Source: Sternotherus odoratus | Lineage: Eukaryota; Chordata; Testudines; Kinosternidae | DNA length: 64,000 nt | Reading direction: 5' to 3' | NCBI GenBank assembly: GCA_032164245.1 | Contig: JAVMKO010000006.1 | Coordinates: forward strand, 5,099,001-5,163,000 | Shown: one piece after another, positions 12,301 through 24,300 of the stretch | Layout: the number at the start of each line of letters is the position of its first letter | How positions within the stretch are numbered: the stretch's first letter is position 1 | The notes under the pieces: model-generated | Seen by the model: the letters and a program-made list of their open reading frames with translations, nothing else | Told to the model about the DNA's origin: nothing | The model's database searches: none | Position numbers and translations under genes: made by a program

Positions 12301-15300
12301 TTTATGATAGAACCCACTTGAGAAGAGGAATCACTGTTTATATATTGATTTTCATGTAGCTGTTTTAGACAAATAGGAACTGACGTTTGATGGCCATTGT
12401 GTCTGTTCTTCCCTATGTTGCCTAACTGTCATTTCATGCAAGATAGGAGAATACAATGTGTTTGAGTGTGTGCCTACTCTAAGTGGATCCCACTCTAAGT
12501 GCACATGTGTCTTTTGCACAAGATTAGAGTGTTTGAACAACAGTGTCCTTGGGCCACTCCTGCACCTGCATGGTTTTGCACCCCTCACTGCCATCCAAGT
12601 GCAGAGCAGCCGTGGTCGCCCCTCAGTTCCTTCTTGTTGTCCGTTGCTGTGAGACAAAACAAGCAGTGTCTGCTGCTACCACTTAGTGGAAATTTCTTCT
12701 CCTTTGTCATCTAGTTAATCAGTTTGGGAAATTAACTCTATTGAATCATCTTTTTTTCTTTAATTTTTTTTAAACATTTAATTTTTCTCTGTTGCTTTGC
12801 ACCACCATTATAACCTACAGTGGCAGATTCTAAGCCTTTGGGCTTCTTACGATGAATTCATTCCTCTTACAGTCAGCCACAACCACTACCTTTTCTGTCT
12901 TAACAAGAATCACTGTTCACTTGCCATTCTTTTTTGATCAGAACAAGGATATCTATGGACACTTGGTTAAAGTTGTATCTTCTTGACATCTCAGTGAGAG
13001 AAATTTCAGACCTTGAAAAAAAGGACATTAACATCTAAAATGGGACCGGTCACTTCTAAGTCACAACTAGGCAGTTCCCCTATTAGCTGGCATGCAACAC
13101 CTAATTACCAAAGAAAAAAATGGGTCTTTGTTCTATCCTAGATCTGAGAAGAGTGAACAAATATAAACACTGTCTAAGATACAGAATGGTAACATTCTCC
13201 ATCATCCCCTCTCTTCAGGTTGGAGACTGGTTTGTGGCTCTTGACCTTCAAGACATGTACTTCGATGTTGTGATCCATCCAGCCAGCAGGAATTATCTCT
13301 GATATACAGTAGAGCCCAGTCATTACCAATATAAGATTGTACTATTCAGCCTGTCCACAGCACCAAGAGTCTTCACAAAATGCCTAGCTGTTGTGATGGG
13401 TATCTGAGGAGACAAGCGATTCACGTCTATTCATATCTAGACAATTGGCTGATCAAAGGCAAGTCTCATCAGGAAGTTATGAAATCCCTGAACTATGCCT
13501 TTCACTTCTTCAGACATCTGGGCCTCATGATGAATTACAAAAAATCCTCCCTCAACCCATTATAGAGAGTAGAGTTTACAGAAGACTTAGTCTACTCCAA
13601 ATTGACAAAAACATAGTGTCATGGGGGGCATAGGCCTGTCTACCTGAGCCTGGTAAAATTGCCTTCTAATGGGACTAAAGAGAAGACACCCGGCATATAT
13701 AAAGGGTCAGGCAGCAATCGGGAAGGGGGAGAAAAAAAGGGGTAGCTTGGATTTGGTGGAAGGTCCTAAGAGAGAGCAAGCTGCTGGAATTCCTCCAGAG
13801 AGCAATAGTGGAGGGGGAAGAGAGTTGGTAAAAGCTTAGGGCCAAGACAACAGCAGAGGAAGTTTGATTGCTGACCTCTTTTGAGCCAACAGAAAAGGAA
13901 GATCCAGATAAACAATCACGTGGGCTGGTGTTCCAGACAAGTAACGGGGAGCTCGGAAGAACCCAGGAAAACCTAAGATCTTAAGAGTTAAGAAAGCTCA
14001 GAACCAAGGGACAATGGAGGGAAGTTTGACCGCTGATATCTTTGAATTTGGGAGAAGGAAGTCCAAGAAAATAATCTTGATCTGTGGGAGAACCGAGGAA
14101 GGACTAAGAACATAAGCCCAGTGTGGGCAGACCTTGTTTACTTTTGTATTTTTGTTAAATGCAAGGCAGGCAGACTGTTTATTTTGCACTTTTCATTTGT
14201 TTTTTGAGTTTGGGAGAAATTTTGGTACCCACCAATCAGATTAAAAAAGGGAGGCTGAAGAAGAGCCTGGCATTGGTATTATGATGATGGACTATATGTT
14301 GGGGGGGGGGGTATTTTGAAGCATTTATGTTAATAAATTAGACCATAGCAAAGGCGTTATTAAACAAAAAAAGTAAAGATGGAGTTTATGAAGACCCATA
14401 TGTTGGAGACACTGAGGCTGTGGCACCCCTAGCCACAAGGGGACACTCCAGGTACAGCTACCGTTCTGAGGAAAGAGTTCACCCTCACTAGATGATGACC
14501 ACCAGCATCAAAATGAATCCATCAACCACAATAAGAATCTGCCTAAGACTCCTAAATCATGCCAGTATGCATGTATGTGACACCAGTAGCCAAACTTCAT
14601 CTACATGCAATACAAGTCTTGTTAAGATTCGTGTTTCACTCCTTGGATCATCAAATGAGTGTGCACATTGTGATTCCCACTCACATTCTGTCATCATTGA
14701 ATTGTTGGTACGACCCAAGAATGCTCAGAACGGGATCACCTTCTCTACACCTTCTCCTTAAAAGACACTGATACAGATCCATCAGGAACAGGTCTTATTC
14801 TTATTCTGGGTTACCGTCCAGGCATGTTTAGAAAAAATATCTATCACCATTAAAATATATTTACGGCCATCATTGGGGTTAGAATAGGAGGCCATGTCGA
14901 CCAAATCCGTCTACCATTGCACGTCCACATCAGACACAACCATTTTATTTCTTTTAAATTTAAGCCTTGCCGCTTTTCTTTTCTTTTCTTTTGGTACTCT
15001 GCTCTGTACCAAAGCCTTGCCAGTTTATGTAAAGTGTAAGCATCTTGAGCTGCAAGCCAAGTGGCAACCTGCTTTCTGCTCAGATTTTTACGGTGTCTTT
15101 TTGCAGCCTGAAATAAGGGGGTTAACCCCCAAAACTCCCGTCTTACTTTATAACACATGTATACACAAGCTTCAGTTTTTGCTTTTGTTTTTATTTAATA
15201 CAGAAGCGGCTATACACATCTTACTTTTTTTTTTTTTTTTTTGAAAAAAAAGGTGTTTTAATGCAGCAGCAAATTAATATATGGTACAACTATATGCATT

Positions 15301-18300
15301 TATTTAACACATAAGCAAAGTATAGAAGACGGTTGTACAGACATTTTTAAATTTTACAATACATCTTAATCACTTTTTTTTTTACTCTTTAGGGTAAGGA
15401 GCTGGCATGTAAAAAGTTTTATAATCCATTTTATGAATCCTGTTACACACTGATCAGCCAATTTTGGCTGTCACCTCATTTGACAGGTCTACCAGCAAGG
15501 CCACCGGATCAGATACTTCTGCAACCTCCCTGATCATTTTAACAACTTCAGTTACAGTTTCAATGGTCATGTTAAGCTTTTTCAGTTTGTAGCCTTCGGC
15601 TATAATTATATTTAGAAGCGGGGTCATGTTCAGTTGAGAAGAAATAGGTCTAATCTCGTAAAATACTTCTGAGAGACCCCAAAAGATACAGGGATGACTA
15701 AGTGGGTTAGGCTCGTGTACCGCACAGTCTGCACAGTTTTCCAAAAGTTGTTTTTTCAAACAGTGGTAAATTGATTTTTACTACAACGGCCCTAATAATA
15801 TCGGCCATAACGTCACCTTCGCAGTTCTGCTGGTCACCCTCCTTACTTTTAAAAAAATCTCGCTTAATGCAAAAACAACAGGTGCATATCACGGTTATTC
15901 TTCTCAAAGGCCTCCTCTCTTTAGCCTCTGAAGATGTCTGTCAAAAACTGAGAAAAACATCATTTAAATTCTTTGATGCAATCATTTACAAAATTTAAAA
16001 GGCATACAGTTTATTCTTGCTACCTCAATTGTACCCTCGTCTGATTCTGAATCATCATCATCCCTGGCTGACGCATCGTCAGGCCCCATGTCACCTTCCT
16101 GTTATTAAACACAAACATATAGCTGTGTTTAACCCCCCCTTATATATGTTTATATATATATTTCTTTCAAGAGCCTCTAAGTTGCTTTTACCTCATCATG
16201 TTCTTTTGGTTCTACATCCTACAACCACTCGCTGCACCCCCTGGCTGTGTTGTTTGTTTCTGAATCACCACAGGTGGTGGCTGCATCAGTCATCGTTTCA
16301 GCAACCTATTATTAAACACAAGTGTATACTAGTGTTTATCCAGTGGCTTACATAGATATGTTTTCTTTTCTTTCAAATAATTTAAGCCGCTTTTACCTCA
16401 TCCTGTGCTTCTGGCTCTGCACCTGGCAGCCATTCATCACACACCAGAGCAGTGATCTTGTACAGATCCGGCTTGGTTATCTGTCCAAAAAACAAAAAAA
16501 TCATTTTTAAGTGCATAAATGTAATAATTTTTTCACAACTGGTAAAGCCTTCACGTGCTTTTACCGTAACAATGTCGCCGTCTTTCCACAACTCAGGATG
16601 TATCAGTTGGTTCTCAACATCACTATCCTCTGACAGTTCCTCGGTTGCCATGTCCTCGTAAACAGGCTCTTCTTCCATTCCTACCTTTTATAAACAAAAA
16701 TATTTAGCCATCAATATTTATAAAACATTTGTAGTTTTTCATTAATTTGTTATAAAAAGGGTCTTACCTCTGCCTTCAAGTCTGCTTCCTCCAAAACTGG
16801 CAACAAATTTTTTCGCACTTTATCCTTTTTCTCTTTTACAAAGGGCCATGGCTCCGTAAAGTCTTCCTGTTTCTTCGGTTCAATTTCAGGATGAAATATG
16901 GGGTTTGGCAATGGTCCTGCCTCGTTAGCAAAATAAGCGTAAAGTGGTCTTCTCTTCTGAACACACACTGGTGCACCCAGGTACAATTCCATCTTCTTGG
17001 CATCTGTAGGTGTCTTATAAAAGGACATGTCTTCATGTCTAGGCTCTCAGTTTTAAAGCCCTGTGGTTTTATACACATGGCCAAATGCTCATTGGTTAGA
17101 ATTTTTCAAATAACCCACCCCACGATAGTCCATTTCTAAAAGGTTCTTGTTTAAAATCTTGGGACTACAGGATTGGTTCAACAAGTGCATTCTGTGACCT
17201 AGCTGTAAAACAACCTCTGATTGGTCCACCAAAAGGAGGGGCTAGCTCCCCAGGAGCGCTGCCCAAAACAGCTATCATTTCACTACTGGCAGTCGCCAGG
17301 GTAGGATGTTTTCACTCTGCATGTGTTCGGTAACACAGACTCTCTTTTCTTTAATAACATGCCAAACTAAGCCTTTACAAATACCTCTCCTTACTCAACC
17401 TCACCAAATAACCTTTCTTTCTCTTTTTTTCTCTAAAACATACCCAAACTTTCTTTTTCATCTTTAAACTTCTCTCAGTCTGTTCTTTCAACTTTTTTCT
17501 CTAAATGTATCCAAGCACAAACACACACAACACCCCCTCATTCAAACATAAGATTTTTTTTCAAAATGGCCAATGGCACCAAACTTTGGCGCCAACAGAA
17601 ACGGGGAGGGAGGGTGCGATATAAGTCCTAAATGAGGCATGGAAACTTGTTAAAAAATGCATGTTGATGAATGCTGTCGAGCCGTATACTACTCACCGGG
17701 CGTGAATGTCGCTTCTCTATGGATACAGCTAGGCAAATTTCTCCGGCTCTGGTGCACTGGGTGTACTTACATCTAAGTCGAATACTTGTCTGCCAGTCGA
17801 AGAACCACAGTTCCAGTAAGTAACCGCTTCTTTGAAATGTTGTCATCTGGGGGATCGCACGACCTGCCCTCCATCCCTACTTTTTTTAGTGAGGAAACTG
17901 AGGGGTGATTGCGGCCGCTCTGCCATTTATGCCCTAGGGTGGGGAAGTATGAGGATATGCACAGCACCACAGACACTGCTATTCAGCAATTTCTATCTCA
18001 CATGCATGAGGCACATGCACATCTAGAATTGAATGTACATTGACAACATGTTAAAGAACACGGTTAATATAAAGTAAGTAACTGTTTTTTTCAATAAGTA
18101 TCACAGATCTTATTCTGTGATTCTCTAAGGTCTCGCAAGCTAACCATCAGGTTCTTGGGAGAGTCCCCAAAAGCACCTAGGTGTTGCAGGAAATAGTTAA
18201 AGTGGCTCAGATGATGTGTAAAGTGGCTCAGAAGGTTGCACTCTTTATACCCAAAATCTGTATGTACCTGTGTCCCACCATTCTGTTATAAGGCACTGTG

Positions 18301-21300
18301 TCTGTGGAAGTATGGTATCTTGGGGATAAGAAGTAAAGCCAAGGTCTCAGACATTTGCCATCATTAAGGATCTGTTTCCTTTCTCAGGAGCAAGAGAACT
18401 ATAACTTCACTATCCTGGTTACATTTTAGCTTGAGCAACTGCAACCTATCTACTTAAATACGCCATTCAGTTTCAATTGGATACATTATTCTTCACTTCC
18501 CATCCTAGAGCTGTTCTTGTGTGTTCAATAATCACTTCAGTAGTTAAAAAAGTAGTCCCTGTGTTTCATACATATTTTAAGATTTGTAAAATATCTTGGG
18601 GGATGAAAACATGATATATAAGTGTAAGATCATTAGCATAAGTGCTATTTTCAAAGAGCAATTGTTACAAGAAATTTATTGTTTAGGTTTTGAACACCTG
18701 TGCTAGTGAGTGCAGCTGAGGTTTGCTCTGATTACACTGTAGTCTGTTTAATCAGGACAAAGCCCTTTCTTATTCTAGAGAATGAGTTGCCAGTCCAGTT
18801 CAGTTTAAGCATTCTTAACTTATTCTCTTCTTATTTTTTGTTTTTACCAAGAATTCATATTACTGGAGAGAAACCAAAAGATCGATCGTGGCACACTTTG
18901 ACTCCTATAGCAGATGATAAACTTTTCCTATTTGGTGGACTGAGTTCAGATAATGTTCCTCTAAGTAAGTAATTCAAAAGATACAGAGTCCATAATACAT
19001 TTTAGTGGTAACCATGATGTTATATACGTTCAGCTTCATCATGAAGATGTTTAGTCCAGATCTTGTTACATGACTTTCACTCTGTGTGAATATTTATTCA
19101 GACTTTTTTTATGACTGTTGTTTTATATAGCACGGTTGATGGACATAGCACAGTACAATGGGTATATGTATTGAACAAATAGTCTCTTCACCAAACAGCT
19201 TACCATCTGATAAAATAAGAGCTAGAGTCTCACTCACGCCAGTCTAAATCAGGAATAACTCCATCAAAGACAATAAAATTGCACCAGTGCAGAACATGAG
19301 AACAGCCATACTGGGTCAGACCAACGGTCCAGCTAGCCCAGTATCCTGTCTTCCAACAGTGGTCAATGCCAGGTTCCTCCGAGGAAATGAAAAGAACTGG
19401 GCAATTTATCAAGTGATCCATCCCCTGTCGTCCAGTCACAGCTTCTAACAGTAACATAAAAATGGCCATACTGGGTCAGACCAGTGGTCCATGAGACAAG
19501 AGACAATGCATGGATACAGAAGGCATTTCTTTCAGAACTCACATCCTAGCACTTCATTCAAAGTGTTGTAGCTAAAAATCAGTGTTTAATAACCATATTA
19601 ATTTCCTTAACTTGCTGCCAGGGAGATTTCAGTTCCCTCATCCAAGAGAACCAGAAAAAACAGTTCTATGATTTCCTTGTAAGTATTGCCTTTCAGTTAC
19701 ATGCACTTGTGTTTCCAGCCCTGTTTGGATGGAAAGAGACATTTCCTGATGAGAGCCGAACACTGCCAAACCTGGATGTCATAGGTCAATTCGTAGTTCC
19801 CTCACAAAAGAGATGATTGTTATTATTATTCCAGTCTGTAGTGCTGGAGATTAATAGAAGGGGCAGAGTTTGGATCTTCACACAGCAGGAGAGCACTGCT
19901 AAACTGAATGCACTGGATGCGCAGAAAAGCAAGGAACAAACATTGATATCATTTTTACAGTCAGGCACTTTGAGCAGAGGATGGACTTACCACCAATTCC
20001 CCAAGCTTCAGAATCTGTAGCCTAGCCCCAGCTTACACAGTCCACATCACTTTCTCTCCCACTATCTCCCCAAACAGATTTGGGGGGGGGGGCAGGGTGA
20101 AGACATAGGGAAAATCAAGGGAGGGGGTTATTTATAAATAGTAACATGAGCTCAGTCATAGCCCAGTATCATCTGCCAGTCTTTAAGGCTGTGGGAACTG
20201 AGCACTTAACCACAACCCCTCAGGGAGGGAAGGAGACGGAGGTGGGAAGTTGGTGTTTCCATTAGTGCCTTAATGGAGACATTTTGATTTAATATAATTG
20301 CTCTCATTGTTCCCATGATTCTGAGGGCACCTGTTCTGCACCTGATTACTGTTGCTGAAGAGGTGGCTGTGACCACAAGGGAGATGAGGTCAAGAGAAAA
20401 GACAGTTACCTTTTCCGTAACTGGTGTTCTTCGAGACGTGTTGCTCATAGTAACTAGTAACAAACCATAATTCCAACACTATATGTGAATAAACATAACA
20501 TTAATCACATTCTTCTCCAATCTGACCTACAAAACCTTTAAGTAAGAAGTGAGAGAACCTGCTTCAAAGCTCTTTTTCTAATAAAGGCAGCCTGTATAAC
20601 TGATAAAATGCACAGTTGGTGGTAATGGTGGAGCTTCAGGTTTCACAAATACTCAGGGCTAGATTTTCAAAGGTGCTTTGACCCATCATCTGAATGTATT
20701 TCATGTGTGTGCACATATAATGTATACAAAATACATAGTTAAATGGCTGATTACTTGATTTACTTACCCAGATGGAAGGGTATATCAGATGTCCCACAGG
20801 GATCAGTAGTGGGTCCAGTTCTATTCAGCATCTTCATCAATGATTTAGATAATAGCATAGAGCATACACGTGAAGTTTGCAGGTGATACCAAGGTGGGAA
20901 GGGTTGCAAGTGTTTTGGAGGACAGGATTAAAACTCAAAATGATCTGGACAAACTAGAGAAGTAGTCTGAAGTAAATAGGATGAGATTCAAGGACAAATG
21001 CAAAGTACGCCATTTAAGGAGGAACAATTAGTTGCACACATATTAAATGGGAAATGACTGTGCCTAGGAAGGAGTACTGTGGAAAGAGAACTGGGGGTCA
21101 TAGTAGATCACAAGCGAAATATGAGTCAACAGTGTAACACTGTTGCAAAAAAAGCAAATATTATTCTGGGATGTATTAGCAGGAGTGTTGTAAGCTAGAT
21201 GCAAGAAGTAATTCTTCTGCTCTACTTGGTGCTGATTAGGTCTCAGCTGGAATACTGTGTCCAGTTCTGGGCACCACATTTCAGGAAAGATGTGGACAAA

Positions 21301-24300
21301 TTGGAGAAAGTCCAGAGAAGAGCAACAAAAATGATTAAAGGTCTAGAAAACATGACCTATGAAGGAAGATTGAAAAAAAAAAAGGGTTTGTTTAGTCTGG
21401 AGAAGAGAAGACTGAGAGGGGACATAGCAGTTTTCAAATGCATAAACGGTTGTTACAAGGAGGGAGAAAAATTATTCTCATTAACCTCTGAGGAGAGGAC
21501 AAGAAGCAATGGGCTTAAATTGCAGCAAGGACAGTTTAGGTTGGATATTAGGAAAAGCTTCCTAACTGTCAGGCTAGCTAAGCACTGGAATAAATTGCCT
21601 AGGGAGGTTGACATCTCCATCATTGGAGATTTTTAAGAGCAGGTTGGACAAACATCTGTCTTGGATGGTCTAGACTTAGTCCTGCCATGAATACAGGGGA
21701 GTGGACTAGATGACCTCTTGAGGTCCCTTCCAGTCTTATGATTCTTGATTTGCATAGACAAATTCTGGAACTGACACTGCACTCTTTTATTCAGGCAACA
21801 CTCCCATTTATTTTACGAGGTTTGCCTGGATAATGATTTGGACTGTAAGATTGCATCTTCTGTCTTTTACAGATATGAGTGATTGTCCATGAAAGAACTT
21901 TTTAGCAACCACTTTTTAAAAGACCGTCTCTCAAAATCTATTTTGCATTAATCAAATAATCAAAAAATTATTATTGTCTTTGCAAATTAAGGAATTTTAT
22001 TTCTTATAAAGGTATGAGATAATTTACATATATAATTATGGAAATCATGGTTGTAGTCGGTATTACTCTTGCTGTTGCTGCATGAAAATATCTACTGTGC
22101 AAAATAAAGGCCTTAATTAATTCCTTCTTCATTGTCTGGCACCTGAGAGATCAAGCAAAAAGGAGACTTGGAAGTAGAAGGAAGAGAAAAAAAGAAAAAG
22201 AAAGAAAATGAGATAAAGAAAGTGAGGGAATATTGTGTGAATACTTTTAAGATTGCTGTGTCCCAGGGACTCAATAAATCTTCATTCTGATGAATATAGT
22301 CCTGTCATTTCAAAATGGTCTCTGATTTGACTTGTATATTTTGTATTGTGTTTTTAACTTCAGATTTCAGCGTAGCTAACTTTTTCTTTTGTGACTAAAA
22401 AGAACTTGCATGTTAAGTCATGAAAACTCTGAAATTATGGTAGTTAATTCATTAACATAGTAGTCATTCTTTTGGTGTTAGACATTTTAGACTGTAGAGC
22501 TCTTTGTACCAAACAAAAGGTAATATCTTATACACCAAGAAAGAATTCTAAGATACATATTTTCCTTATTTGCAGGTGACGGTTGGATTCATAGTGTCAC
22601 AACAAATGGATGGAAACAACTTACTTACTTACCTAAGAGTAGGCCTAGGTATAAGTCATTGCTGAAATTTTTGAATATTTTGAAATACGATTAAAGAAGG
22701 CATTAAATCAGAACACCTGCCTTTAAAATATTGTATTAAAAATATTTTACAAAATGAGCTCAACATAATTGAATAGCTTGCTTTATATAAGTAGTTTTAT
22801 TATTTTTCATCATTAGGCATGGTCTTTTTTATTTTCAAGATTTATTATTTAAAATGCTTGCTGGCACTTAAAGGTTGTTTGTAATGAAAGGGGTGCAGAT
22901 TAAATTCACTTGATGTTTTACTTCCAAATAAGTAGATATAAAAAATATGTAAAAGTAAAATGTGTAACACTTTTACTAATTAACATGAGAAGCATTTAAT
23001 AATATACAAATATATGAGCCATGAAAATTCATTATTTTTAGAAGAGACTGAACCAGGGAAATGATGTTGCATTCTTTTAGGATTCAAAGGAAGTTTAAGT
23101 AATAGTTCTTTCTGTTTTTTTCCTCAACCGAAGTAGGTAATTTTTTTGCATAAATTAATTTAATACAAAACAACAGCAGTTGGGTTTAAATTGCAGTATT
23201 TTGAAACACTATACTGTATTTTTTTTAGTTAATTACTAATAATAGTTAATTTAAATAATTACTGACCAAAAAGGGCCCAGTTCAAACATCCAGTGCCTAC
23301 ATCTTTTAGATTTGCACAAGTAGACTTTTTTTCAGCACTTGTGTAGAACAAAAACGTAATTTAATTTTACCATACTAAGAGCACAGGAAATGTATGATTC
23401 TTTCTATGTCTGACTGAAAGAAGTAAGTCTCATGTTCTGAACATGGATATTATACAGATAGTGCCATTGAAAATGGGTACTTACTGCATCAGGGTACACT
23501 TTTTTATTTTTACCAATGTGCAGCATTCTCTATATTTAGAATCTAAAATACAGTAAATACCTAGGAAAATGTAATTACTTCAGGTGGTAGGTAGCCAGTT
23601 TTTAAAATGACTTTATATGTTCACCGGGGTGTTTTCAGGTTCCTTCTTGAATTATTTACCACCACAATATATCTGCTATATTTAGTTTAGTTATAATAGG
23701 ATTGTTACACCAGATCTGGTTGAAATTTAGGAAAACACCTTTAAGCACAAGTATTAAGAATCATACTTCACATTTCACATCACTTTTGCAAAGTGCTTTA
23801 GACAAGAAGATGAGTATCATTATCCATGTTTTACTGATGAGGAAACTGAGGCACAGAGAGATGGAATGTCTTGTCCTGGGTAACAGAGCATGTCAGTATC
23901 AGAGTCAGAATTAAAACAGTTGTCCTCTGACTCCCTCCCAGTACAGTCGTCTCTCTACATTACCTCACATGAAGTAACTGCTGGGCCAAACTGTCTTCCA
24001 TAGAGTAATCAACCTGTGGATGAGTGTCCAGTGTGAGGACAGATGAACAGGCCAAAGGGCTGCAGCGCAGTCACCATTCCAGACTGTGGGTTAGAATAGT
24101 ATCTGTGGCCCCTGTGTACAGGTTCTTGGCCAGTAGATCTATATGGGCTTGATGCAGAACCTGTTGAAATCAATGGAAGTTTTTCTGTTGACTTCCATGG
24201 GCTTTGCATCAGGCCATATAAACTCCAATCTACTGGCATCTAATCTGGCCCACTCTGGAAATCCCCTTATATGGTGGCCTATTTGGAGTTGGTTCAGAGC

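Larger units (their letters stand above)
14830..17640 (-). mobile_element. Polinton/adintovirus-like remnant
   Basis: This minus-strand segment is inserted between DIRS copy 2 and a DIRS terminal repeat. It holds a spliced early-type gene (15707-17028), a second open frame (15454-15759) and an integrase remnant (14850-15158). An integrase beside small spliced genes is the layout described for adintoviruses and Polintons. Capsid, protease, ATPase and DNA polymerase B are not seen. Both outer borders are approximate and no terminal repeats were confirmed. Confidence 0.6.

Noticed and set aside
15750..15757. AAAAAAC on the minus strand as a programmed -1 frameshift site
   Set aside because: The heptamer is not in the required reading frame, and moving to the neighbouring open frame would need a +1 shift.
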